Shown in pieces: positions 1 to 8,541 of a stretch of 50,402 bases of DNA. Source of the stretch: Anaerostipes sp. (GTDB lineage Bacteria > Bacillota > Clostridia > Lachnospirales > Lachnospiraceae); the NCBI GenBank assembly GCA_028704435.1, contig JAQWFL010000019.1:1-50402 (forward strand), in the 5' to 3' direction. Positions within the stretch are counted from its first letter, which is position 1. Each line of letters starts with the position of its first letter. A program made the translations under genes and the position numbers. Under the pieces are notes generated by a model. It was not told the DNA's origin and ran no database searches. It worked only from the letters and a program-made list of their open reading frames with translations.

Positions 1-14
1 TACTCGTCTGTTTC

Positions 15-140
15 TGTCAAGAACTTTTTTCAATTCCTTTGAAAAAGTTTTGATCCAAACAAGTGTCATATCTTGTTTTATTTTGCTGCTGTTTTGTCAG
101 CAACGTTGATAATCTTATCATCCTAAACGGCGTTTGTCAA
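15..140 (-). promoter_or_regulatory. Tandem strong promoters reading left off the window (probably rrn-type)
   Basis: On the minus strand there is a consensus -35 TTGACA (135-140), a 17-bp spacer and TAAGAT (112-117) preceded by TG, giving an extended -10. A long A-tract upstream (about 145-180) looks like an UP element. A weaker TTGCTG-17-TAAAAC lies at 75-103. A second perfect TTGACA lies at 15-20, again behind an A-rich stretch, and its -10 would fall outside the window. Tandem consensus promoters with UP elements are typical of rRNA operons in Firmicutes. That an rRNA operon follows is inference. Confidence 0.6.
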
Positions 141-180
141 TAAGTTTTTTAAAGTTTTTTTTTTTATTTTTTTCTTTACT

Positions 181-241
181 TTTACATGAGGTTTCTATTA
201 CATTATATATAAGCGAAAACAACTACTTATTATTTGAGGAG
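181..241 (+). promoter_or_regulatory. Promoter and RBS of the DMT transporter
   Basis: TTTACA (181-186), 17-bp spacer, TATATA (204-209), then an AGGAG Shine-Dalgarno (237-241) 8 nt before the ATG at 250. It is back to back with the leftward promoters. Confidence 0.6.
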
Positions 242-249
242 AAGACAAT

Positions 250-1137
250 ATGAAAACATTAGAAAAGCACCCTGCCATCATGATTATAATCGGCATTTTA
301 GGAATTTCATTCTCTGCCATTTTTGTGAAATATTCAAAAGGACCTTCTTTATTAACAGCAGGATATCGATTATTTTTTACTAGCATCTTTTTAACACCTG
401 TGGTTTTAGGAAAGAAAAAATACCGTGAGGAACTTTTTCAAGTATCAACTGGCGATATTTTATTATGTGCTATGAGTGGGATTTTTCTAGCACTTCATTT
501 TGTCTTTTGGTTTGAATCCCTAACACATACATCAGTTGCAAGTTCTACTGCAATTGTGTGTACCGAGGTCATCTGGGTTGCACTTGGATACCGTTTTTTC
601 TTAAAGGGACATTTATCAAAACTTGCCATTCTTTCCATTGCAATTTCATTCTTAGGCAGTATTTTAATCGGGGCATCTGATTACCACATGACCGGATTAC
701 ACCTATATGGAGATTTACTTGCATTGGTTGCCGCTGTATTTGTTGCAGTTTATACCTTGATTGGAGGAGTCGTTAGAAAACATATGACAACCAATGTTTA
801 TACCTATATTGTATACTTCTTTTGCAGTGTTTCCTTATTACTTACAATTTTAATTCGCAACATTTCGTTTTTAGGATATGGTATCTCCCCTATTATAGTT
901 GGAATTTTACTCAGTGTATTTTCAACTATACTAGGACATAGTATTTTCAGTTGGTGTTTAAAATATTTTTCTCCAGCATTTGTTTCTGCATCTAAGTTGT
1001 GCGAACCATTTGTTGCATCCTTTTTTGCGTTATTTTTATTTCAAGAAATCCCAGGTATATTGCAAATAGCAGGTGGTGTAATTACTGTGGGCGGTGTACT
1101 GCTTTATTCCTACATAGAAATAAAAAAAGAGACATAA
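250..1137 (+). CDS. DMT superfamily (EamA) transporter
   Basis: A 295-residue very hydrophobic protein with about ten predicted membrane segments, arranged as two homologous halves (about residues 5-140 and 150-290). This is the layout of the drug/metabolite (EamA) exporter family. Members export amino acids, metabolites or drugs across the cytoplasmic membrane, and the substrate cannot be read from sequence. The start is supported by AGGAG 8 nt upstream. It is a single-gene unit with its own promoter, convergent with homoserine dehydrogenase and sharing a terminator hairpin with it. The length is normal for the family and no damage is seen. Confidence 0.88.
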   Translation: MKTLEKHPAIMIIIGILGISFSAIFVKYSKGPSLLTAGYRLFFTSIFLTPVVLGKKKYREELFQVSTGDILLCAMSGIFLALHFVFWFESLTHTSVASSTAIVCTEVIWVALGYRFFLKGHLSKLAILSIAISFLGSILIGASDYHMTGLHLYGDLLALVAAVFVAVYTLIGGVVRKHMTTNVYTYIVYFFCSVSLLLTILIRNISFLGYGISPIIVGILLSVFSTILGHSIFSWCLKYFSPAFVSASKLCEPFVASFFALFLFQEIPGILQIAGGVITVGGVLLYSYIEIKKET

Positions 1138-1147
1138 GTCCCTTTTT
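1124..1147. terminator. Bidirectional terminator between transporter and hom
   Basis: Arms AAAAAGAGAC and GTCCCTTTTT with loop ATAA and one mismatch. The A/T tracts at both ends let it serve both convergent genes. It overlaps the last codons of the transporter. Confidence 0.65.
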
Positions 1148-1156
1148 CTATAGTTA

Positions 1157-2443
1157 TTAATATACTCTAATAATACTCGAAATAGAGTTGGTCGTATCTA
1201 ACTTTTTAATCTGATCTATAGCATCTCTAAAGTATTCTTCTAATACCAAATCAGTAATAATTACTAATTCTGCCACGTCCTCATGTTTATCCTTTTGAAT
1301 CACCTGAGCAATGCTCACTCCCTTATCTCCTAAGATATCTGCAATTCTAGCAAGAACTCCAACTTTATCAGCAACCTGCATACGTAAGAAATATTTTGAT
1401 TTTACTTCCTGAATACCCTTGATTGGCAAATCTTTGTAGCACGTACAACTGATTCTGCCAGTACATTGAAACTGGATATTACGAGCAACATCAATCACAT
1501 CTCCCATGATTGCACTTGCTGTTGGAAGTTCCCCAGCTCCACGTCCATAAAACATAGCATCATCTACTGCATCTCCATGAACAAAAACTGCGTTAAAGGA
1601 ATCATCTACCTTTGCAAGTGGGTGACTGTTTGGAATCAGCATTGGATGAACACTCACTTCGATTCCCTCTGGAGTATTTTTAGCAACCCCTAAAAGCTTA
1701 ATTACACACCCAACCTCAGAAGCATATTCAATATCCTTTGCTGTAATCTTTGTAATTCCTTCTGTATGTACATCTGAAAATGTAACTCTAGAATTAAATG
1801 CAATAGAAGCCATAATTGCAACTTTTCTTCCTGCATCATATCCTTCAATATCAGCGGTTGGATCTGCCTCTGCATACCCAAGTTCTGTTGCTAAAGCCAA
1901 CGCCTGATCAAAATCCATTCCCTCTGCTGTCATCTTTGATAAAATAAAATTAGTTGTTCCATTCACAATCCCCATAACCTCTGAGATATGATTCCCTGCA
2001 AGACACTGTTTCAACGGACGAAGAATAGGGATTCCGCCAGCAACTGAAGCCTCAAATAACAAATCACAGTGATGTGCTTCTGCTGCGTCTAATAATTCTT
2101 TTCCATGTTCTGCAATTAAATCTTTATTTGCAGTTACTACATGCTTTCCTGCTTCTAATGCCTGCGTAATATAAGTTCTAGCTGGTTCAATCCCACCCAT
2201 AACTTCAATTACAATTTGAATGCTGTCATCTTCTAAAATCTCAGACCAATTATCTACTAATAAAGAATTGTCAATTCCATCTCTCTTTTTGCTCTTATCA
2301 CGAACTAGTATCTTCGTAATTTCAAGATTCGCTCCGATTTTATGGGGCATCTCTTCCTTTTGACTTTGTACCAGCTTATAAACACCTGTTCCAACGGTAC
2401 CAGAACCTAAAAGTGCAGCTTTGATTATATTTAGCTCTTCCAT
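1157..2443 (-). CDS. hom: Homoserine dehydrogenase
   Basis: Reduces aspartate semialdehyde to homoserine with NAD(P)H, the branch point to threonine and methionine. Domains seen in 428 residues: a Rossmann dinucleotide-binding motif GSGTVGTG near residue 14, the catalytic homoserine dehydrogenase core with NGTTNFIL (about 161-168) and the GYAEADPTADIEGYDAGRK signature (about 189-207), and a C-terminal ACT domain (about 350-428) that normally mediates feedback by threonine. It is the monofunctional form with no aspartokinase fused. RBS AAAGGAG precedes the ATG. No thr or met genes are adjacent, so it appears to be its own transcription unit. Confidence 0.95.
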   Translation of the reverse strand: MEELNIIKAALLGSGTVGTGVYKLVQSQKEEMPHKIGANLEITKILVRDKSKKRDGIDNSLLVDNWSEILEDDSIQIVIEVMGGIEPARTYITQALEAGKHVVTANKDLIAEHGKELLDAAEAHHCDLLFEASVAGGIPILRPLKQCLAGNHISEVMGIVNGTTNFILSKMTAEGMDFDQALALATELGYAEADPTADIEGYDAGRKVAIMASIAFNSRVTFSDVHTEGITKITAKDIEYASEVGCVIKLLGVAKNTPEGIEVSVHPMLIPNSHPLAKVDDSFNAVFVHGDAVDDAMFYGRGAGELPTASAIMGDVIDVARNIQFQCTGRISCTCYKDLPIKGIQEVKSKYFLRMQVADKVGVLARIADILGDKGVSIAQVIQKDKHEDVAELVIITDLVLEEYFRDAIDQIKKLDTTNSISSIIRVY

Positions 2444-2470
2444 TGATAAAACTCCTTTTCTATTTTTTAT

Positions 2471-2499
2471 AGTATATTATTTTATTCTACCTTTTGCAA
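2471..2499 (-). promoter_or_regulatory. Promoter of hom
   Basis: Minus strand: TTGCAA (2494-2499), 17-bp spacer, TATACT (2471-2476), about 28 bp before the ATG at 2443. No T-box or riboswitch is visible in the short leader. Confidence 0.55.
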
Positions 2500-2539
2500 T
2501 GCTTTATTTTGATGAAGTTGTTCTAAAAAATGCACAATT

Positions 2540-2579
2540 TGTTTTTTACAGGTGGATTATTGTCTTTCTGTGAAAAACA
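2540..2579 (-). terminator. Possible terminator after the G3E operon
   Basis: Arms TGTTTTTCACAG and CTGTAAAAAACA (minus sense, one mismatch) around a 16-nt loop, starting just after the stop codon at 2582. The next U-run is interrupted, so termination efficiency is uncertain. Confidence 0.35.
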
Positions 2580-2581
2580 TT

Positions 2582-3532
2582 TTAGAAGTAAATCAAAGAA
2601 TCCTTTGCAGGATTGGTTTCTTCAATTCGGAGTGCTTCTAAAACAACCCCCTCGCCTTCATATGCCTCATGATATTGGTATCCAACTTTAGCTGTTAATA
2701 TAATCCAATCTTTATCTGTCACTTTTTTCATTGTTTTTGATTTTGCATGTTCTAATTTACATAGGTATCCAATAAATGTAATGTCATCCTCACAGCAAGT
2801 CATGGCATAACGCCCCGGAACAATGATTCCAGCAGGTGCTCCCTTGGGCCTTCTTACCATAGTCTTTACCTGAATTGTTTTTCCTACATAGGTATCTGGA
2901 TGTTCCATAACATCAATATAAAGGATCCCATAATCTTCTTCCTGTATAGTCACAATATCATCTGTCAAATCATAGGGTAGCATTTCCTTTGTCTCAACTT
3001 CTTTTCCATCTCTTCGCTCAAATCCAACCTGGGCCGTCTTGTGAACTGCTTTAATACTTCGCCGATAAGTTGCAATTGGCGTCTGGTCATCACATCGATT
3101 AAAAATAATCAAATTTCCAAACTTAAACATTTCTACCATCATAGAGCGCATATTGTTTAAATATAATTGTGACGTTGTGGCATCCACTGTCACAATGGTT
3201 TGATATAAAGTTAATTCTGTTTCGTCAATTACATCCATTAATGGTTCGATTGGATACATTCCATTGTACTCAATCATCACACGGTCTGGATGATAATTCT
3301 TCTGACACCCTCTCCAAAAAGCTTCATTCCATTGGTCAATTTCATCTATTTGAACCACAAAAGAATTACTTTTTTCTAAAAAATCAGAATCGTATTCCAC
3401 CTCTCCTTCTTCAAAAGATAGAATCATGGTTCTCTCTCCATCCAAAAAATAATCCTGAGATAATGTATCTATAATAAGTGAGGTTTTTCCACTTTCTAAA
3501 AATCCCAAAAAAAGATAAACTGGTACTTCCAT
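2582..3532 (-). CDS. G3E-family-like GTPase with YcgQ-like C-terminal domain
   Basis: A 316-residue protein. The N-terminal half resembles a CobW/UreG-type GTPase: P-loop GFLESGKTS (10-18) and a degenerate guanine motif FNRCDD where NKxD is usual. It lacks the CxCC metal motif of true CobW proteins. The C-terminal part (about 195-316), with RYAMTCCEDDITFIGYLC, resembles the C-terminal domain of the YcgQ (TIGR03943/DUF1980) family, whose members work with YcgR-type permeases. It lies 22 bp downstream of a His-rich CobW GTPase in the same operon, suggesting a shared metal-handling role. Metal specificity is unknown. The YcgQ resemblance is my own reading and was not searched. Confidence 0.65.
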   Translation of the reverse strand: MEVPVYLFLGFLESGKTSLIIDTLSQDYFLDGERTMILSFEEGEVEYDSDFLEKSNSFVVQIDEIDQWNEAFWRGCQKNYHPDRVMIEYNGMYPIEPLMDVIDETELTLYQTIVTVDATTSQLYLNNMRSMMVEMFKFGNLIIFNRCDDQTPIATYRRSIKAVHKTAQVGFERRDGKEVETKEMLPYDLTDDIVTIQEEDYGILYIDVMEHPDTYVGKTIQVKTMVRRPKGAPAGIIVPGRYAMTCCEDDITFIGYLCKLEHAKSKTMKKVTDKDWIILTAKVGYQYHEAYEGEGVVLEALRIEETNPAKDSLIYF

Positions 3533-3554
3533 TTGTTCCTCCTACTAGTCATTT

Positions 3555-4550
3555 TTATATATTGAATGCTATTTCCAATTTTTCTAAATCTAAATTAGAT
3601 CCAATGACACAAAATCTTCCTGTATAATCTGGATTTCCTTCGCGGATTTGGTATTCTCCTGGCACTAAATCAAAGTATAGCCATGTTTTCTCTGGTGTTT
3701 GAAACATCCCTTTGGCTCGTAAGATTATACCAAATTCATCGCCCTTATATAACTCTTTTAAAATATTCTCTAATTGATCTCTTGTATATACTTTGCTTGT
3801 CTCTTTTCCCCAACTAGTAAATACTTCATCTGCATGATGATGGTGATGCTCATGGTGATGCTCATGGTGATGGTGATGATCGTGGTCGTGGTCATGATGA
3901 TGATGTCCGCACACTGGACACACGATATCTTCTTCCAATTCCTTTTTCAGTGTATTTCCTTCTTCCATTGCTTTTAAAATAATATTACCTTCTACCTCAT
4001 CCCAAGGAGTTGTAATCACTGCTGCCTTTTCATTTTGTTCACGAATCAAATGAATTACGTCTTCTACTTTAGATACGTCCATATCTCCAGTTCGGCTCAA
4101 TACAATGGAACCAGCATATTGAATCTGGTTATTATAGAACTCACCAAAGTTCTTCATATACATTCTACATTTTTTAGCATCTGCCACTGTTACAAAACTA
4201 TTTAATACCATATCTAAATCTTTTGCAGCACTCTCAACTGCTTTTATAACATCGGACAATTTGCCAACTCCAGATGGTTCAATCAAAATACGGTCTGGAT
4301 GAAATTGATTCACTACTTTATGTAGAGATTCTCCAAAATCTCCAACCAAAGAACAACAGATGCACCCTGAATTCATTTCTGTAACTTCAACTCCTGCATC
4401 CTTTAAAAATCCTCCATCAATTCCAATCTCCCCAAATTCATTCTCAATTAGAACAACTTTTTCCTCCTGTAATGATTCATTTAAAAGTTTTTTTATTAAT
4501 GTTGTTTTCCCTGCCCCTAAAAATCCTGAAATAATATCTACCTTGGTCAT
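3555..4550 (-). CDS. CobW/ZNG-type G3E GTPase (metallochaperone) with His-rich loop
   Basis: A 331-residue G3E GTPase with P-loop GFLGAGKTT (9-17), the CxCC metal motif C63-I-C-C66, a switch motif EPSGVG (91-96) and a CobW C-terminal domain (about 250-331). Between them lies CPVC (211-214) followed by a run holding 19 histidines up to residue 239, a strong zinc or nickel binding segment. The guanine motif reads LSRTGD rather than NKxD. The family uses GTP to deliver metal, often zinc, to client enzymes. I chose the ATG at 4550 because AAGGA lies 6 nt upstream. An upstream in-frame ATG at 4571 overlaps the previous stop and has a poorer RBS. Confidence 0.85.
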   Translation of the reverse strand: MTKVDIISGFLGAGKTTLIKKLLNESLQEEKVVLIENEFGEIGIDGGFLKDAGVEVTEMNSGCICCSLVGDFGESLHKVVNQFHPDRILIEPSGVGKLSDVIKAVESAAKDLDMVLNSFVTVADAKKCRMYMKNFGEFYNNQIQYAGSIVLSRTGDMDVSKVEDVIHLIREQNEKAAVITTPWDEVEGNIILKAMEEGNTLKKELEEDIVCPVCGHHHHDHDHDHHHHHEHHHEHHHHHADEVFTSWGKETSKVYTRDQLENILKELYKGDEFGIILRAKGMFQTPEKTWLYFDLVPGEYQIREGNPDYTGRFCVIGSNLDLEKLEIAFNI

Positions 4551-4570
4551 TATTATCCTTCTTTCTATCA

Positions 4571-5011
4571 TTAATCTAATTTTCGTGGTGTTTTAAAAAT
4601 TCCACTGGCACTTCCTACTAATTCATCTCCTACAAATGCTTCTCCAACAAAATTCATAATAGTCTTTCCAGTTGATACTGCCTTTGCTTGAATTTGGATT
4701 TTGGATCCAATGGGAATTCCTTTTAAAAATGTTGTGGATAGCTGCACGGTGGGAGCAATACTGTAATCGCCTAGCCCTACTGTTAAAGTCCCAAAGGTAA
4801 TGTCAAACATCCCCACAAGAGAACCACCAAATAAAATATCAAATCCATTACGATGAAAATCTGTAGCTTCAAATTCCATAATTATAGTTTTTTCTTCGTA
4901 ACTGCTTGAAATAATTTCTCCGCGTAATTCGCGAAAAATACTATGCTCTGGAACACTATTTATAACCTCCATACGAGATTTAAGATGTTCTTCAAAAGTT
5001 TTTTTATTCAT
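4571..5011 (-). CDS. PaaI/YbgC-type hotdog thioesterase
   Basis: A 146-residue single hotdog-fold protein related to PaaI acyl-CoA thioesterases, which hydrolyse acyl- or aryl-CoA in the cytosol. The central helix region reads FGGSLVGMFD. The family's usual HGG has FGG here, while the downstream Asp is kept, so activity or substrate range may differ. It is first in a three-gene unit with two G3E proteins. Its stop codon nearly touches the next gene, implying co-transcription, though no functional link is evident. RBS AAAGGAG precedes the ATG. The substrate is not predictable. Confidence 0.75.
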   Translation of the reverse strand: MNKKTFEEHLKSRMEVINSVPEHSIFRELRGEIISSSYEEKTIIMEFEATDFHRNGFDILFGGSLVGMFDITFGTLTVGLGDYSIAPTVQLSTTFLKGIPIGSKIQIQAKAVSTGKTIMNFVGEAFVGDELVGSASGIFKTPRKLD

Positions 5012-5091
5012 ATGTATCTCCTTTTTCCTACCATTCTATCACAATCCTGAGTTATTTTCCTAAAAAAAATTATTTTTTATAAAAAAAGCAT

Positions 5092-5120
5092 TTGTAAAAA
5101 TACAATTTATGTGTTATAGT
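5092..5120 (+). promoter_or_regulatory. Promoter of the cold-shock gene
   Basis: TTGTAA (5092-5097), 17-bp spacer, TATAGT (5115-5120). The predicted start near 5127 gives a leader of about 150 nt before the csp ATG, typical of cold-shock mRNAs. Confidence 0.65.
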
Positions 5121-5145
5121 AATAAAAGTTATTAGTAGATGTGTC

Positions 5146-5203
5146 AATCACGAGGTAGAGAAACTACATTCTATGTAATGTACGATCTATGCGTGATTTT
5201 TTT
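5146..5203 (+). ncRNA. Structured leader or small RNA upstream of csp, ending in a terminator-like stem
   Basis: AATCACG (5146-5152) pairs perfectly with CGTGATT (5192-5198) and is followed by a T run (5197-5203). The enclosed 39 nt can form GTAG/CTAC (5155-5158 with 5164-5167) and TACATT/AATGTA-type hairpins. This is either an attenuated 5' UTR of csp or a short independent RNA with its own terminator. I cannot match it to a known RNA family. Confidence 0.45.
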
Positions 5204-5280
5204 ATCCTTATGAATAAAATACTGCATCCAACATAACTAGTATCAATTTATTTTTTTATTATATTTATGGAGGTACCCAA

Positions 5281-5484
5281 ATGAACAATGGTACAGTAAA
5301 ATGGTTTAACTCAGAAAAAGGTTACGGATTTATTTCTCAAGAAGGTGGAGACGACGTATTCGTACATTTCTCTGCAATCTCTGGAGATGGTTTCAAGACT
5401 CTTGAAGAAGGTCAGGCAGTTAGCTTTGAAGTAGCTGATGGACCTCGCGGAAAACAAGCTGAGAACGTTGAAAAGCTTGCTTAA
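5281..5484 (+). CDS. Cold-shock domain protein
   Basis: A 67-residue single cold-shock domain (OB fold) with the RNA-binding motifs KGYGFI (RNP1) and VFVHF (RNP2) and the typical start GTVKWFN. It binds single-stranded RNA and acts as an RNA chaperone during cold adaptation and growth. The length matches CspA/CspB-type proteins. RBS GGAGG lies 8 nt before the ATG. It is monocistronic, with a long structured leader and a strong terminator, as usual for this family. Codon usage looks optimised (for example GGT, GAA), consistent with high expression. Confidence 0.96.
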   Translation: MNNGTVKWFNSEKGYGFISQEGGDDVFVHFSAISGDGFKTLEEGQAVSFEVADGPRGKQAENVEKLA

Positions 5485-5520
5485 TCTTTTTCTTTTGAAT
5501 TAAATAGATTTTGCAACAAA

Positions 5521-5556
5521 CCCATAACTGGTGTTTACACCGGTTATGGGCTTTTT
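5521..5556 (+). terminator. Rho-independent terminator of csp
   Basis: Stem CCCATAACTGGTG / CACCGGTTATGGG with a TTTA loop (5521-5550), one wobble, then CTTTTTC. On the minus strand the same hairpin is followed by TTTGTT and could also stop the histidine kinase transcript. Confidence 0.9.
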
Positions 5557-5614
5557 CTTTGTCTATACTTCTAAAATTATCATGATTTACGCCACTTTTT
5601 ACGCCAGTTGCTTC

Positions 5615-8368
5615 CTAATGGATATACTCTTCTATGCATTCATATAACTTTTCTGGTTCAATGGGTTTTGATAAATGTGCATTCATTCCAGCATCCAGTG
5701 AAGCTCTCACATCTTCGTCAAAGGCATTGGCTGTCATCGCAACAATAACGACCTCATCTGCATCTGCCCGATTTAATGTACGAATCTTTTCCGCTGCTTC
5801 TAAACCATTCATCACTGGCATACGAATATCCATAAAGACCATCTGATAATAATTCATCGGCGACGCTTCAAACATAGAAACCCCAATTTCTCCATTTTCA
5901 GCTACATCAACATCTAATCCTTTCTTTTCAAGTAAAGCTATCGCTATTTTGGCATTTAAAGGATGATCTTCACATAATAAAACATGTGTATTTTTCTTAC
6001 TCACTCTTCTATTTAAACTATAAGTTTTTTGCTGTTTCTCCACATCATCCCCTGCAAGAGGTATCATTAAATCCACAACAATGGTTGTCCCTTTCCCAAT
6101 TTCACTTTCTATCTCAATAGTTCCATCCATTTGTTTTACTAACTCATTTACAATAGCAAGTCCCAATCCTGTTCCCTGTCCTTCTACTGTTTTATTCTTT
6201 TGAACTTCCTGAGAAAAACTTTCAAAAGCATGTGGCAGAAACTTTTGGCTCATCCCGATTCCCGTATCCCGAACTGAAATCTTTTCATGAATGATATTCC
6301 CTGTTCTGCCTAGAATCTCAATTTTTAATTCAACATCTCCTCCAGAAGGTGTAAATTTCACCGCATTTGAAAGTAAATTTATAAAAATCTGATTAAACCT
6401 TGTCTTGTCAATATATATATATCGATTTTCTGCAGAAATATAATTAGTGGAGAATAAGAATCTAACCCCTTTTTGCTCACACTGTTTTCCAATCACTGTC
6501 CGAATTGTTTGTTCAAATTCAGATAATGCATAGGATTCTGGATGAAGCACCATTTTACCGCTTTCTATTTTGGACATATCAAGAACATCATTAATAATTC
6601 CTAATAAATAAATCCCAGAAGAATGAATCTCATCTAAATATTGTGTCTTTTCCTTCTCATCAATATCGTCTGTGAGTTCTCTATTTGATAATCCAATAAT
6701 TGCATTGAGAGGTGTACGCATATCATGGCTCATTTGGGATAAAAATACGGACTTTGCACGATTTGCAGACTTTGCTGCATCCAAAGCTTCCTGCAATACC
6801 TTTGCCTGTCTAACTTCCTCATTATACAAATCTGTAATATCCCTACGTGAAATCACAATTTGTTCCTCGTATTCATCCAAGTAAAATACTCTCAGTTTTT
6901 TTCTACGAACTTCTCCTTCTATCCCTCTACACCGATATGTGAAAATATAAACTGGCTCCTTCTTCAATTCCTCTTGTATATGGTTCATATTATATTTTTC
7001 TTTAAATTCTTTCTGATCTTCTTCCATAACACAATGCTCTAAAATGTGTTGACAATAAGTTGAAAATACTGTGTTCTCTGTAGACGGAATAAATTTTTGT
7101 TCATATCTTGCAGAAACCTGACGAATCATATTTCGCTTTATATCTAGGATTGCAACATACTCCATCTCCTCTGAAAATGTCTTTGCAATTGCTAATTTGT
7201 TATTTTCCTTATCATTTACATCATAAGTATATATTACTGCAATAATCTCTCCACTATCTGGACGTTGTATTAAGGTCGCCCTAGAAGAATACCACCGAAT
7301 TTCTCCCTTGACCCTTAGACGATACGGAGAAATATCCAAACTACTCTCCCCTCGATTCCATGCATCTAATAGTTGCTCTGTTCCAAACTTATGAAAAAAA
7401 TCTTTCTTTTGCTCTGGCTCAACGAACAAATGTGTTACCCAGTTCCACGCATCCTCTGTCAATGAAATCTGCTCTTTCTTATCTCCTACTTCTACAAAAC
7501 TAGAAACTCTTTCTTCTATAATTTTTTTGGTCAAGTTCATCCTACAAAAAAACACAGAATCTTTCATCAAATCTCTTCGAATTGCATTTTCAGTGTTATA
7601 CTGCTGTTTTGCTCTCATCTGTTCTGTAACATCTATACTTGAACCTACATAGCGGCCTCCACCAAGCTTTGAAAATATAATATGCTGCCATTGATAAATA
7701 TTTACTTTATGATTAAAAATTCTAGCATAACACTCGCAAGACTCTACGCCCTCTTCCATCTGGGAAAACAAAGAAAAATATACTTCTTCATCTTCTGGAT
7801 ATACATCCCCATTCCCTCTGGAACACTCCGGGACATTATCCTTAACTTCATCATATCCGAATCTACTTTCACATGTAGTAATGCTTTCTTTCCTGTTTAC
7901 ATCATAAATCCAATACAGCATCCCAACTTTATCTGTAGCAATTTGAAGTTCTTTACGAGATTGCATTAATTCTTTCATTGAAGTTTCATAATTTGTTACA
8001 TCCGTATATGTAACAAAAAACACACTCTTATCTTTGCTCCTGCTGGAAATCTTTCCTTTTAGCTGAAGCCATAAATCATGATTTACGCCTTGCTCTGGAA
8101 TCGTCACAACAAAACGTCCATCTCCACAAATCGCATCTAGAATCCTTTCTCTTAACTCTCTTCTAATCTCTATTGGCACTGCTTGAACTGCATTCTCACC
8201 CATAAATTGTTGTCTATCTTCTCTTTTTGCACCTATCATATCATAGTACCCATCATTAAGATAAACGAGTGCATAAGTTCCATCTGCATAAACATCATAG
8301 ATTCCTACTCCCCCTGGAATACCATCTATAAATTTCTTCATACCTTTTAATTGATCTAATTTATCCAT
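5615..8368 (-). CDS. Hybrid sensor histidine kinase with PAS-like sensors and receiver
   Basis: A 917-residue soluble kinase with no membrane segment. PAS/PAC-like modules occupy about 10-130, 140-265, 280-400 and 410-535, followed by a short coiled coil. The HisKA helix has phosphoacceptor His in SQMSHDMRTPL (about 560-570). The HATPase has N-box NLLSNAVKF and G-boxes RDTGIGM and GQGTGLGLAI. The C-terminal receiver (about 795-917) has phospho-Asp in FMDIRMPVMNG and a conserved KP. It probably senses a cytoplasmic cue and passes phosphate to an HPt or response regulator elsewhere, since none is adjacent. An in-frame ATG 57 nt upstream exists, but the ATG at 8368 follows GGGAG/GGAGG and is preferred. 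Confidence 0.9.
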   Translation of the reverse strand: MDKLDQLKGMKKFIDGIPGGVGIYDVYADGTYALVYLNDGYYDMIGAKREDRQQFMGENAVQAVPIEIRRELRERILDAICGDGRFVVTIPEQGVNHDLWLQLKGKISSRSKDKSVFFVTYTDVTNYETSMKELMQSRKELQIATDKVGMLYWIYDVNRKESITTCESRFGYDEVKDNVPECSRGNGDVYPEDEEVYFSLFSQMEEGVESCECYARIFNHKVNIYQWQHIIFSKLGGGRYVGSSIDVTEQMRAKQQYNTENAIRRDLMKDSVFFCRMNLTKKIIEERVSSFVEVGDKKEQISLTEDAWNWVTHLFVEPEQKKDFFHKFGTEQLLDAWNRGESSLDISPYRLRVKGEIRWYSSRATLIQRPDSGEIIAVIYTYDVNDKENNKLAIAKTFSEEMEYVAILDIKRNMIRQVSARYEQKFIPSTENTVFSTYCQHILEHCVMEEDQKEFKEKYNMNHIQEELKKEPVYIFTYRCRGIEGEVRRKKLRVFYLDEYEEQIVISRRDITDLYNEEVRQAKVLQEALDAAKSANRAKSVFLSQMSHDMRTPLNAIIGLSNRELTDDIDEKEKTQYLDEIHSSGIYLLGIINDVLDMSKIESGKMVLHPESYALSEFEQTIRTVIGKQCEQKGVRFLFSTNYISAENRYIYIDKTRFNQIFINLLSNAVKFTPSGGDVELKIEILGRTGNIIHEKISVRDTGIGMSQKFLPHAFESFSQEVQKNKTVEGQGTGLGLAIVNELVKQMDGTIEIESEIGKGTTIVVDLMIPLAGDDVEKQQKTYSLNRRVSKKNTHVLLCEDHPLNAKIAIALLEKKGLDVDVAENGEIGVSMFEASPMNYYQMVFMDIRMPVMNGLEAAEKIRTLNRADADEVVIVAMTANAFDEDVRASLDAGMNAHLSKPIEPEKLYECIEEYIH

Positions 8369-8541
8369 ATTCTCCCTTTTCCTCCCTATATATAAGAGTA
8401 AAAAAAACGAGCAGAATTTTCCCACTCACCACTTGTATTATGACAATAATTCTCTGTCCTTGCCTTATCTGTTCTTTAAATTAAATCTAAAGTTCTTCTT
8501 CCCGTGAATGACCAGCTAGCTCAAGCACACATCTTTTCTTA

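Noticed and set aside
2444..2581. T-box or riboswitch upstream of hom
   Set aside because: The likely transcript leader is about 20-25 nt, too short for such an element.
3774..3977. Met/Val-rich plus-strand ORF of 67 codons
   Set aside because: It is the complement of the His-rich codons of the CobW gene; it has no RBS and very low complexity.
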